From an uncultured Acetatifactor sp. (lineage in GTDB: Bacteria; Bacillota; Clostridia; Lachnospirales; Lachnospiraceae), in NCBI GenBank assembly GCA_910580225.1, contig CAJTXE010000009.1, forward strand, positions 102,873-118,426: a stretch of 15,554 bases of DNA. The letters are read 5' to 3'. A program made the translations under genes and the position numbers. The notes under the pieces are model-generated. The model saw only the letters and a list, made by a program, of their open reading frames with translations. It did not search any database and had not been told where the DNA came from. How positions within the stretch are numbered: position 1 is the first letter of the stretch; each line of letters opens with the position of its first letter. This document shows, piece by piece, positions 1 to 8,117 of this stretch.

Positions 1-186
1 ATTCTTCTCGTAAGGGCTCTCGCTTCATTTTCTCTCGTGTGCCTTCGTGTCCTTACTTAAGTCGCTGCGCGACAGCTCTGAAGTGTAAGGGCACTCGGCA
101 CACCTACTTGAGAGAAAATTCTTCTCGTAAGGGCTCTCGCTTCATTTTCTCTCGTGTGCCTTCGTGTCCTTATTTGAGTCGCTGCG
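1..186. repeat. Intergenic palindromic repeat array, about 117-bp unit
   Basis: Positions 1-69 recur at 118-186 with two differences (positions 56 and 59), giving a 117-bp period; the array probably continues left of the window. Positions 27-119 form a long imperfect palindrome: ATTTTCTCTC (27-36) pairs with 110-119, GTGTGCC (37-43) with 97-103, and GTGTCCTTAC (47-56) with 85-94 through one G:T. The tip is GTCGC-TGC-GCGAC (61-73). Arm 97-119 can also pair with 144-160 of the next copy, so alternative folds exist. The second copy runs into the end of the minus-strand glycosidase gene and encodes its last five codons and stop. There is no T-run after the stem, so it is not a standard intrinsic terminator. 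It resembles REP- or MITE-like intergenic repeats; no encoded protein is seen. Confidence 0.85.
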
Positions 187-2608
187 GGCAGATTAGATAA
201 GTATTTGCTTCTTTGCGCAGTGTCCATGTCTCTCCGTTCACCCGGGCCTGGGTGAGTTCCTGTGGCACGTAGGCCTTGATTTCTTCCACATCCATGCCCT
301 GTGTCTCCACGGTCATGACGCCGTCCTGCAGGCGGGCTTCCATATAGCCTTCCACACCGTCATCGAAATAAACCTGCTTCATGGCGTCCGTGAGGTTGAC
401 CGCTACCTGGAGGCGGGAGAAGTTCTCGTCCGCAATATGCATGGGCGCTTCCTTCAGCATGGGCAGCATATGGTTTTCTCTGAGGTAGAGCGGAATCCTG
501 TCAATCTCTTTTCCCGAAACAATCCATCTGTCTCCCTGAAGCCGCTCTCCTGTATGGAGATCCACAAAGCTGCCTTTGGGCAGATAGATATGATGCACCT
601 TCTGATCGAACACCGGAGCTACCAGCAGGGATTCTCCCAGCATGTACTGTGTGGACAGGCTTCTCACGTTCAGGTCCTCCGGGTATTCCAATACCATGGC
701 CCGCATCATGGGAAGTCCTTCCGCGCAGGTTTCGCAGGCGGTGCTGTACAGATACGGCGTCATGCGGTATCTGAGCTTATTGATTTTCAGGAAGGCGTCC
801 TGGGCTTCCCGGGAGTAGAACCAGGGTTCCCTGGGTGTTGACTGTCCATGGCTTCTGCTCAAAGGCGCCATCAATCCCATCTGCACGGAGCGGATGTATT
901 CCTCATCCCCCGGGATGGCTCTCCTGCCTTCGTAGTCACAGTTGTAGAAGCCTCCGATATCAAAGCCCCAGAAGGACACGCCGCTGAGTCCCATGCTGAG
1001 TCCTCCCCTTAAGATTGCCGCCAGATTGTTCTCCGATGCAGAGGAATCTCCCGCCCAGTGAGCCGGATATTTCTGGCTCCCGGCGTAACCGCTCCTGCAC
1101 CAGATCAGCGCTTTCTCTCCCATCTCTTTCTTGATCTCCGCCGAGGCCTCGTAGATGGTTTTGGAATACAGGTATGTGTATTTATTATGCCCCTCCACAC
1201 CTGTCAGTCCGTCATAGTACACGGCGGTTTCCGGCAGTTCCTCCGAGAAGTCTGTCTTAATCACGCCCACGCCCATGCGCATCAGGCGTTTTACCCGTTC
1301 CTTTACATAGGCTGCGCATTCTGGGTTGGAGAAGTCCAGTGCAGCCATCATGGCGCTTCCCGTATCTCCGCCCTCTCCCAGTTGGAAGAGACATACGTCC
1401 CCGTTTCTGTCCTTTACCAGGTAACCCCGCTCCTTCATGAGTTCAAACTGCGCGGAATTCTCTTCGCCCCTTCCCCATCTGCCCTTCAGGGACACATAGG
1501 GGAACATCCACAGCGAGAGATGGAAGCCCTTGTCACGGAGTTTTCGAATCATATCCTCCGGCTCCGGAAATCTCTTCTCGTCAAAAGCCAGGATCTCTGT
1601 ACTGCCCTGGGGAGACATCATGTCAAGCCAGCCGTCGATATGTACCACGTCCGCCGACATGCCGAATTCTTCCATCCGGCTGACGATTTCCTCCACCTCC
1701 GCCCTGTTCATATAGCTCATGCGGGACATCCAGAATCCGAAGGCCCATCTGGGAATCATGGGAGATCTGCCTGTATACGCGGTATACTCCCGGAGAAGCC
1801 CCTTGTAATCCCTGTTGCAGAACATGTAATAATCCAGGTACGGGTCCTCCGTTTCCATGGTGTATGCCACGCCGGAAGAGGCTCCCATATTAAAATGGGT
1901 TCTGGTGTATGTGTTCATCAGAATGAAATAGCCCGAAGAGCTCATAAAGCAGGGCATTCCCTTGTAGGAAATATCGGAATTGGTGGACTGGGCGTCCCGC
2001 TGCCATACCGTGATGCGCTGTCCCCTCTTGTTGAAATCCGTGAATTTTTCTCCGAATCCATAGAAAGACTCGTCACAGTACATATACATGGTTTCAAAGG
2101 TATCCGTAACCTGTCCGTCCGCTCCCACTGTGAATCCCAGGGGAATGGATTTGTATTTCTGGCCCACGTCGAAATCCTTAATCTGTTCTTGCGTAAGCAC
2201 CTCGCCGTCCAGCAGAACCGTCATTTCCCAGGGACATTTCCGGAAACGGAGAAGCACTCTGTCCGTGGCCGCAGTGATGTACTCCGCTTCCTCCACCACC
2301 TTTACTCTTTCGTAAGTGTCAAAGCCGAAAACCTGGTTCGGACGCGCCGGCTCCCTGCCCTCCGGAAACATCTGCAGCCGAAATACCGTCTCCCCGGAGA
2401 AGGTCACCTTTACCAGGGCGCTTCTCTCATGATAAGTGTCCGCCGCCAGTAAAATGCCGTCCTGCCGGGTCTCATAACCGGTGACCTTCCTGAGAAAATC
2501 TTTTTCTCCGTTTCTGGCAAAATGGGCATATCCCAACTCTACGTCCAGGGGATGCTCTTTTTTGTCTAAATTGTATCCAACCTTCCCCTGATGTTCCAAT
2601 AAAACCAT
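170..2608 (-). CDS. GH31 family glycosidase, YicI-like (alpha-xylosidase/alpha-glucosidase type)
   Basis: This 812-aa cytoplasmic-type enzyme (no signal peptide) should hydrolyse non-reducing terminal alpha-linked sugars by the retaining GH31 mechanism. The layout is an N-terminal beta-sandwich (about 1-270), a catalytic barrel (about 285-620) starting PRWAFGFWMSRMSY, and C-terminal beta domains. The nucleophile is Asp453 in IKTDFSEELP and the acid/base is Asp521 in HWAGDSSASEN; Asp325 in HIDGW is the usual -1 subsite aspartate. These blocks align best with my memory of E. coli YicI, an alpha-xylosidase, but substrate cannot be fixed from sequence alone. The ATG is supported by AAAAGGAGG seven bases upstream. 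The last codons (PQRLK) and stop lie in the palindromic repeat, so the original C-terminus may have been altered. It lies 152 bp downstream of another GH31 gene on the same strand with no clear terminator between, so co-transcription is likely. Confidence 0.93.
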   Translation of the reverse strand: MVLLEHQGKVGYNLDKKEHPLDVELGYAHFARNGEKDFLRKVTGYETRQDGILLAADTYHERSALVKVTFSGETVFRLQMFPEGREPARPNQVFGFDTYERVKVVEEAEYITAATDRVLLRFRKCPWEMTVLLDGEVLTQEQIKDFDVGQKYKSIPLGFTVGADGQVTDTFETMYMYCDESFYGFGEKFTDFNKRGQRITVWQRDAQSTNSDISYKGMPCFMSSSGYFILMNTYTRTHFNMGASSGVAYTMETEDPYLDYYMFCNRDYKGLLREYTAYTGRSPMIPRWAFGFWMSRMSYMNRAEVEEIVSRMEEFGMSADVVHIDGWLDMMSPQGSTEILAFDEKRFPEPEDMIRKLRDKGFHLSLWMFPYVSLKGRWGRGEENSAQFELMKERGYLVKDRNGDVCLFQLGEGGDTGSAMMAALDFSNPECAAYVKERVKRLMRMGVGVIKTDFSEELPETAVYYDGLTGVEGHNKYTYLYSKTIYEASAEIKKEMGEKALIWCRSGYAGSQKYPAHWAGDSSASENNLAAILRGGLSMGLSGVSFWGFDIGGFYNCDYEGRRAIPGDEEYIRSVQMGLMAPLSRSHGQSTPREPWFYSREAQDAFLKINKLRYRMTPYLYSTACETCAEGLPMMRAMVLEYPEDLNVRSLSTQYMLGESLLVAPVFDQKVHHIYLPKGSFVDLHTGERLQGDRWIVSGKEIDRIPLYLRENHMLPMLKEAPMHIADENFSRLQVAVNLTDAMKQVYFDDGVEGYMEARLQDGVMTVETQGMDVEEIKAYVPQELTQARVNGETWTLRKEANTYLICPQRLK

Positions 2609-2678
2609 CTTATCGCCTCCTTTTCCTATATTTTTTCTTTATCTCCCGTCAACATAACCGCCGTCATTACTCTTTCGG

Positions 2679-2695
2679 TTGTATTTATAGTACAA
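2679..2695 (-). promoter_or_regulatory. Operator-like inverted repeat upstream of the first GH31 gene
   Basis: In the 152-bp gap between the two GH31 genes, TTGTA and TACAA arms face each other across seven bases (TTGTATTTATAGTACAA on the plus strand). Read on the minus strand it contains TATAAA, a possible -10 box, but no good -35 sits 17 bases upstream. It may be a regulator site giving the downstream gene some independent control. Another minus-strand TATAAT at 2733-2738 also lacks a -35. Confidence 0.3.
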
Positions 2696-2760
2696 TATGC
2701 ACATGCAGCTTTCTATAATTTATATACCTCTGATTATAACTTTTGTATCCTGATGTCCTT

Positions 2761-5700
2761 TTACAGGGATTCCGCGGCATTCACTTCCAGTTCAATTCTC
2801 TCATGGCTGAAAAGCCTGATCAGCACCGTGCCGTCAGATTCCTCATACCATCCTTCTTCAAAATACAGGCTGTGTCCGGCATGGGTTTCCTTCAGGGGGC
2901 GGCGGTTGAGTAAAATCCCGGAAGGCTTCCCGGAGAGTCCCTTCAGGATCAGATACGGTATCTCCCCCATGCCGTCGCAGAACAGCTCAAACCCATCCTC
3001 CCTGTGCCGAAAATGATACCGGGATGCGTCTGCGGCAGAGCGATACCAACAATCTCCGCCGTCTTCCTCCGGCGGCGTCAGCAGCAGCGCGTTTTTCCGG
3101 CTTACCGTCATACTCTGTCCCGGCTCCAGGGAACCGTTCAGCTGCAGAGGAATCAGAGCGCCGGAACGCAGATAGACGGGGATGGAGGACAGGGGAACCT
3201 GCCGCTCCACACTCACAGGCCCTTCCACCGTCTCCCGGTTGTCCCAGAAACTGACCCATTTTCCCCGGGGAAAATAGATTCGGCGCGTATTGTCCTCATT
3301 GTGCACAGGCGCCACCAATAGATATTTCCCATAGAGGTACTGATCCTCACAGCCCATGGTTTCCCCCTGTTCCGGGAAGGCCATGGCCATGGGCAGCATC
3401 ATGGGAATTCCCGTCAGATGGGCATGCACGGCCCAGTCGTAGGAATAGGGCAGCAGATTCTCCCGAAGCCACGCATAGAATCGATAGAGTTCCACCGTGC
3501 CCGGGCTGTATTCCCAGGGTTCCCGGGGCTCTGTCCCGTGATAGCGCATCAGCGGGCAGAAACAGGCATATTCCGTCCAACGGATATAGGTTTCCTCGTC
3601 CCCGAATCCTCCGTATCCTCCCGCATCCACTCCCCAGAAGGGCAGTCCGGAAGCGGCAGCGGACAATCCCCCATGGATAGAGTAGGTCATTCCCAGGAAA
3701 TTGGACTGCTGATCGCCGCCGAACTGACAGGCAAAGTGCTGAGAACCTGCCGCAGCGCTTCTGGTAAACAGCACATGATCGTCCCCGTAGCGTTCTTCAA
3801 AGAGTTCCCTGTAGCTTCTGGCGTACTCATAGGCATATCCGTTGTGCATCTCCGCGCCGCGTCTGCCGTCATAAAACAGGGCTTCGTCCGGCACCACGTC
3901 GCCGAAATCCACCATGCTTCCCCGGATACCGGCGTCCAATCTCTCCGCCCACTGGGCCTTCAGCAGTTCCATTCCTCTCGGGTGCGTAAAGTCAATCACC
4001 TTAGGCAGGGGATGTTCCGGGAAAACGGCGTCGGTGAGATTTTCCGTCACCGGCAGTTCTTCCCCGGGAACTCCCGGAAGCAGCGCCGCGGCGGTCTCCG
4101 GGGACATATCCGGATACTGCCAGGAAAAGACGCGAATCCCCTTCCTGCCTGCAAAGTCCACGATTTTATACAGTTCTTCCTTTCCCCCTCTGCCGATCCA
4201 CCCCGCCCCGGCGCCCTCCGCATAAAAACCGGAATGAGGAATGTCCAGTTCTTCAAATCGCTCCAGTACCGCCATCTGCTCCCTGCACAGATCTTCCAAC
4301 GGCCCGTGATACCACCGGCCCGCGCCTCCTCCTGCCCAGGGTTCGAACACCCATTTGGGCGGCAGCAGCGGAGCCCCTGTAAGTCTGGCGTAATCTCCCA
4401 TCACCTGTTTCGGTTCCCCCAGCCATACAAAGAAATCCAGGCAGGGGCCTATTCCCGTAATCCGCATTCTGTCAGGAACTTCCTGTCCCACATCCGCCCG
4501 GATGCGGTAATGGGTATTGAAAAACAGGGAATATCCCCGGGAATCATGCAGCAGGGGAATGTTTTTGTAGGATTGGTTGCCTATGGAAGCAAGACATCCC
4601 TCACAGGCGTCCCTCTGCCACAGTGTCAGTATCCGGCCCCGCTGATGAAGTCCGTCAAATCGTTCGCCGAATCCGTAGATTACGCTCTCCTCCGCCAGAT
4701 TCATGTACAGGTCAAAGCCCTGGAGTTCCTCCTGTTCTTCTGCCTGCAGCAGCAACAGGTCTCCTGCGCCGAACAGCCGTTTTCCTCTCTGCTGCCGGGT
4801 CTTGTCCTGGATTTTGTTTTCGTACAGGGGTTCCCGGCCTGCTTCCGGGAATCCGGACACAACAGAAATTTCCCATGTCTCTCCCATGCGGATTTCCAGT
4901 CGCCCTGCCCCGGAAAATACTTCCCATATTCCTGTTTTTCCCTTTCTGCAGGTAAGTTTACCCCTTTCTCCGGCAAAGAAGCCTCTTCCTCCTGCCCGGA
5001 ACCGGTAGGCCTTCCCGTCTGCTGTGCATACCAGTTCCTGTGCGCCCCCCTGTTGGGTCTCAAAACAAAGAATAATGCTGTCTTCTTCCTCTCTGCATTC
5101 CTTCAGCTTTCCCAGTGCCGTCCATTTTTCTCTCCGGCGGTTGCCCAGGGAATGGTCTGCATACCACCATTCCGTCACTCTGCGCAGAAAGTTCAGATAT
5201 TCGTCCAGTATTCTGCAGGCTTCCTCCGTATCTCCTTTGGCCAGAGCCTCGTTGCACAGCCTTCTGTCCACCCAGGGTTCCCTGGGTTCCCATGGATTGG
5301 CCCTCACCTGGTTAAAGAAAAAGTCCATTCCTTCCAACATCAGGGTATCCTGCCAGCGCTGCGCCAGACAGATTCTCCTTCCCAGATTGTCCGGTCCCGT
5401 GGGCTGCTTCGAATCCTGCAGAGCCAGTATTTCCGCCCTCTCATCCTCATCCGGCCAACATAAAAATCCCGGTCTCTGCCACAGCCTTCTTCCCCCGGGC
5501 AGGGTAAAAAATACTTCCTTCCCCCGTCCTGTCCCGGCCCTTCCGCCCAGTCTCGTCTCCAGAAAGGTGAGGGGGTCATATTCAAAGCGGTCCGAAAAGT
5601 TTACGTTTAAATCCAGGGGAAAGGGTGTCAGCACTTCTCCGGTCTGCTTTTTCTTCCGATACACCATAAGGCCGAAGCTCTCCCCTGGAAAGCCCCCCAA

Positions 5701-6246
5701 AAGGGTCCAGGGAAGCTCAAGATATGCCTTCCAACAGCCCTTCTCCTGCGCTGCCCGGCTTACATAGCTTCCCTCCTCCACAGGCAGGATGCGCGCCCGG
5801 TTGTCCAGTCTCTGCCGGCCTCCCCTGTACGCCTGCTCTCCTCCGATATAGGTCATTCCAAATTGCTGCTCCCCATGGCTCTTTCCGTCCCGGTCCACGC
5901 TGAACACCGCAAAATCCCTGGGTCCGAAGCTTCCGCTCTGCACCGCAATCTCCACCTGATCTTCTCTGTGGAGAAATACCTCCCTGCCCTCCTTTTCCGG
6001 TTCCGGAGCCTCCTTACAGCAAAACAGGATGTACAGGCAGGAAGCATCCCACAGGAAACGGCATTCCGTGGCAGATATCTGCCAGCAGGTTCCCTCCGGG
6101 GACAGTGTGCCTCCCGCCCTGTAAAAGCTGTCAATCACCGCTCCGTTCCACTGCTCCGGGTTCATTTCCTTACGGGGCAGCTGCTTTACGTCGGGCCCCA
6201 GACACAGGGACGAAATTCCGAATTCTAATTTTGCCATAATTTTCAT
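2761..6246 (-). CDS. Large GH31 family glycosidase with N-terminal CBM9-like domain
   Basis: This 1161-aa protein is far longer than a usual GH31 enzyme (700-800 aa). About residues 30-235 look like a CBM9/DOMON-type sugar-binding sandwich (ATECRFLWDASCLYILFCC, then EDQVEIAVQ and a late WKAYLELPW). A helix-rich linker of unknown type follows (about 285-385). The GH31 part starts near VIYGFGERFDGLHQRG (522-537). The nucleophile is Asp780 in SMVDFGDVVP and the acid/base is Asp845 in FGGDQQSN. The -1 subsite strand reads HSGFYAEGAG, where related enzymes have an Asp as in HIDGW, so the sugar or linkage may be unusual. There is no signal peptide. The start at 6246 follows AAAGGAGG with a tight three-base gap; ATG at 6237 (12-base gap) is an alternative, and ATG at 6288 has only a weak site. 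It leads the other GH31 gene. Substrate is not determinable here. Confidence 0.9.
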   Translation of the reverse strand: MKIMAKLEFGISSLCLGPDVKQLPRKEMNPEQWNGAVIDSFYRAGGTLSPEGTCWQISATECRFLWDASCLYILFCCKEAPEPEKEGREVFLHREDQVEIAVQSGSFGPRDFAVFSVDRDGKSHGEQQFGMTYIGGEQAYRGGRQRLDNRARILPVEEGSYVSRAAQEKGCWKAYLELPWTLLGGFPGESFGLMVYRKKKQTGEVLTPFPLDLNVNFSDRFEYDPLTFLETRLGGRAGTGRGKEVFFTLPGGRRLWQRPGFLCWPDEDERAEILALQDSKQPTGPDNLGRRICLAQRWQDTLMLEGMDFFFNQVRANPWEPREPWVDRRLCNEALAKGDTEEACRILDEYLNFLRRVTEWWYADHSLGNRRREKWTALGKLKECREEEDSIILCFETQQGGAQELVCTADGKAYRFRAGGRGFFAGERGKLTCRKGKTGIWEVFSGAGRLEIRMGETWEISVVSGFPEAGREPLYENKIQDKTRQQRGKRLFGAGDLLLLQAEEQEELQGFDLYMNLAEESVIYGFGERFDGLHQRGRILTLWQRDACEGCLASIGNQSYKNIPLLHDSRGYSLFFNTHYRIRADVGQEVPDRMRITGIGPCLDFFVWLGEPKQVMGDYARLTGAPLLPPKWVFEPWAGGGAGRWYHGPLEDLCREQMAVLERFEELDIPHSGFYAEGAGAGWIGRGGKEELYKIVDFAGRKGIRVFSWQYPDMSPETAAALLPGVPGEELPVTENLTDAVFPEHPLPKVIDFTHPRGMELLKAQWAERLDAGIRGSMVDFGDVVPDEALFYDGRRGAEMHNGYAYEYARSYRELFEERYGDDHVLFTRSAAAGSQHFACQFGGDQQSNFLGMTYSIHGGLSAAASGLPFWGVDAGGYGGFGDEETYIRWTEYACFCPLMRYHGTEPREPWEYSPGTVELYRFYAWLRENLLPYSYDWAVHAHLTGIPMMLPMAMAFPEQGETMGCEDQYLYGKYLLVAPVHNEDNTRRIYFPRGKWVSFWDNRETVEGPVSVERQVPLSSIPVYLRSGALIPLQLNGSLEPGQSMTVSRKNALLLTPPEEDGGDCWYRSAADASRYHFRHREDGFELFCDGMGEIPYLILKGLSGKPSGILLNRRPLKETHAGHSLYFEEGWYEESDGTVLIRLFSHERIELEVNAAESL

Positions 6247-6311
6247 ATACCTCCTTTGATTTCTTTTGCAACACTTCCTGATTTCCATGATAATTTACCC
6301 CTGGAGTCCCG

Positions 6312-6330
6312 GGCTATAATAATTGTAGCC
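6312..6330 (-). promoter_or_regulatory. 19-bp palindromic operator over a candidate -10 box
   Basis: GGCTATAAT-A-ATTGTAGCC is symmetric at eight of nine arm pairs, and the ninth is T/G. On the minus strand it contains TACAAT (6322-6327), a good -10 hexamer about 70 bases before the large GH31 start. The -35 is poor: TTGCGT stands 20 bases upstream. A weak promoter whose -10 is covered by a dimeric repressor or activator site would suit a sugar-regulated gene. The plus-strand reading also contains TATAAT (6315-6320) but lacks a -35. Confidence 0.45.
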
Positions 6331-6352
6331 ATTCCATATCGTTTTTTACGCA

Positions 6353-6397
6353 AAAAAATTTCTAACGCCGCAGAAAACACAGCGAAAGAAATTTTTT
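6353..6397. repeat. A/T-rich perfect 10-bp inverted repeat
   Basis: AAAAAATTTC (6353-6362) and GAAATTTTTT (6388-6397) are exact reverse complements around a 25-base loop, immediately before the response-regulator remnant. TTTTTTACGCAAAAAA overlaps its left arm. It marks the boundary between the glycosidase block and the gene debris. It could be a bidirectional terminator left from a lost gene or a recombination scar; nothing decides between these. Confidence 0.4.
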
Positions 6398-6405
6398 ATC
6401 GGCAG

Positions 6406-6513
6406 TTCTCCCACTGCCCCATTCTGTTCCTTTCCTCCAAAAATGATGAATTAGATAAAATCCTGGGCCTGGCTGTGGGCGGCGACGATTATGTTACCAA
6501 GCCGTTCAGCCAG
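6406..6513 (+). pseudogene. Response regulator receiver-domain remnant
   Basis: About 36 codons read CPILFLSSKNDELDKIL followed by GLAVGGDDYVTKPFSQ. This is the beta4-to-alpha5 end of an OmpR/BceR-type receiver domain, with the conserved Ser at beta4 and the Lys-Pro pair (TKPF). The N-terminal half with the phosphorylated Asp and the whole DNA-binding domain are missing. Upstream residues in the same frame do not look like a receiver domain. The next codon enters a histidine-kinase sensor domain in the same frame, so an internal deletion joined the two genes. There is no start codon of its own and it is presumably not functional. Confidence 0.75.
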
Positions 6514-6897
6514 GATCCGGAAGGGATGAGCCTCGCCCATTGGCCGCAGACTTTTACAGACAATTTTTCTTCCTGGACAAGCTATGAAGGCGGGGAACTC
6601 TCCATAGAACAGATCGGGCTTGACCGTCTGGACGAATATGGTCTGTGGATTCAGTTTTTGGATGAATCCGGGCATGAGATTTTTTCCCATAACAAACCTG
6701 CCGGGTATCCTTTAAAATATTCTGCTGACCAACTGCTGGCTCTTAGCTCCAGCGACTATCAAAACGGATATACGGTATTTGTAAACAGTCTGGAAGATTC
6801 CGAAGAGGCCTGCAGCTATGTCATAGGATTTCCTTATGATATAGGAAAGTATATGCTGCATTACAACGGCGACAGAGTTGCATGGCTATCTCCCGTA
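6514..6897 (+). pseudogene. Histidine kinase extracellular sensor-domain remnant
   Basis: About 128 codons begin DPEGMSLAHWPQTFTDNF and run through LDRLDEYGLWIQFLDESG and CSYVIGFPYDIGKYML to RVAWLSPVG. From memory this matches the extracytoplasmic domain of Lachnospiraceae sensor kinases encoded beside BcrA-type ABC transporters. The first membrane helix is missing, as are the second helix and the whole kinase core (no H-box, N-box or G-boxes). It is in frame with the receiver remnant before it and stops being recognisable about ten bases before the ATPase start. It cannot signal as it stands. Confidence 0.7.
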
Positions 6898-6907
6898 GGA
6901 TTATTGT

Positions 6908-7510
6908 ATGCAGTTACAATTAAAAAACTTATGTAAGCAGTACGGAACAAAATGTGCTGTGAATCATGTAAATGCAAGCCTTTCACCCGGAGTATACGGA
7001 CTGCTCGGAGCAAACGGCGCCGGTAAAACAACACTTATGAGAATGATATGCGGTGTTTTAAAGCCCTCTTCCGGCAGCATCCGCCTAAACGGCAAAAGCA
7101 TTGAAGAATTAGGCGAACGGTACTATTCCCATTTAGGGTACATGCCACAGGATTTCGGCTTTTATCCCGATTTCACAGCCCGTGAATTTATGCTGTATAT
7201 GGCGGCGGTAAAAGGGCTTGACGCCAAAACGGCAAAACAGCGGACAGAGCATCTGCTTCATATGGTAAACCTGCAGGATGTGGCAAACAAAAAAGTCAAA
7301 TCCTATTCCGGCGGAATGAAGCAGCGTTTGGGCATCGCCCAGGCGGAGCTGAACCATCCCTCGATTTTGATACTGGATGAACCCACTGCCGGGCTTGATC
7401 CCAAGGAGCGGGTACGTTTCCGCAACCTCATATCCGATTTTGCAAAAGAGAAAATTGTTATCCTGTCCACGCACATCGTATCGGATGTTTCCCAGGGAAA
7501 AACAGCTTAG
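6908..7510 (+). pseudogene. BcrA-type ABC transporter ATPase, C-terminally truncated
   Basis: The 200 residues keep a nearly complete nucleotide-binding domain: Walker A GANGAGKT (34-41), Q-loop near YMPQD, signature SYSGGMKQ (132-139), Walker B ILILDEP (153-159) and the H-loop His189 in STHIVSDV. The protein then ends in SQGKTA and a stop, while relatives run to about 290-300 aa with a C-terminal domain. The ATG follows TAGGA by seven bases, so translation is possible. The downstream permease fragment is in another frame. It may be a stable but partnerless ATPase; I call it a broken gene because the loss coincides with the permease junction. It was probably part of a peptide-antibiotic resistance or export pump. 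Confidence 0.8.
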
Positions 7511-8033
7511 CATAATCGCCTCTGCATATGATTCCCCCGGTGAAAATTCCGGTTTTAATAAACTGCCCGAACTGGATCTGGCAAACGGGGCTAATTTTTA
7601 TCAGGCAAGGGATGAAAAAGTAGAATCGCTCCTGAACACACCATCCAGGGATCTTTCAACGGAGCAAAAAGAATACTGGAGCAATATGAGCAGCAAGGTG
7701 GAGACGCCCCTGCAATATGGATATCACGAAGGCTGGGAAATCATCATGAGCAGCTTTGAACTGCTGATGTTCGCCCTGCTGGCTGTCTGCATTGTGATAG
7801 CGCCTGTCTTTTCCGGTGAATACCAGGCTGGCACAGATGCCGTCATCCTGTCCGGCAAATATGGCAAGACCAAACTGGTAACAGCAAAAATTATATCGTC
7901 TATACTGTTTGGCGTCCTTGTATTCACGCTGCATGTTATCGTCGCTTTCGGTCTGCCCCTTGCGGCTTTCGGGGCAGATGGATGGAACCTGCCTTTACAG
8001 GTTGCGTGTTTGTTTTTCATGCTCTGCCTGGGC
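7503..8033 (+). pseudogene. ABC-2 type permease, internal fragment
   Basis: The open frame reads LSIIASAYDSPGENSGFNKL, then an extracytoplasmic segment (EQKEYWSNMSSKVETPLQYG), a membrane helix (SFELLMFALLAVCIVIAPVF), the motif SGEYQAGTDAVILSGKYGK typical of this permease family, and another helix (IISSILFGVLVFTLHVIVAF). The N-terminal first helix and the last helices are missing. Its 5' end is fused out of frame to the ATPase fragment at about 7495-7503. Its 3' end meets an inverted repeat at 8022-8037, after which the minus-strand response regulator begins. It is not a working permease. Confidence 0.75.
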
Positions 8034-8117
8034 AGAGAGGATGGCGGCAAGCTCATTGTTCCTGTGGAACAGGCTGTACCAGTCCCCGGTTTCCTCACTG
8101 TCGATCCTCTGGCAGAG
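8022..8117. repeat. Junction segment bordered by short inverted repeats
   Basis: CTCTGCC-TG-GGCAGAG (8022-8037) is a perfect 7-bp palindrome at the end of the permease fragment. GGCAGAG returns at 8111-8117 as a direct copy 80 bp away, and AGAGGAT (8036-8042) is mirrored by ATCCTCT (8104-8110). The enclosed bases belong neither to the plus-strand permease nor to the minus-strand regulator. On the minus strand they keep that regulator's frame open and read RIDSEETGDWYSLFHRNNEL, which I do not recognise. It looks like a filler or tiny insertion at a rearrangement breakpoint. Confidence 0.5.

Noticed and set aside
1..186. CRISPR array
   Set aside because: The copies are long, palindromic and 117 bp apart, with the space between them filled by the other half of the same palindrome, not by unique spacers.
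1058..2452. 464-codon plus-strand open frame antisense to the YicI-like gene
   Set aside because: The minus-strand frame carries all GH31 motifs; this frame is rich in His, Arg and Cys, with no motif, and is explained by codon bias of the real gene.
2733..2738. TATAAT on the minus strand as a main promoter
   Set aside because: No -35 at the right distance (AAAGGA at 17 bases) and no TG extension.
3418..5463. 681-codon plus-strand open frame antisense to the large GH31 gene
   Set aside because: Same reason: the opposite strand encodes the catalytic domain; this frame has no recognisable domain or ribosome site.
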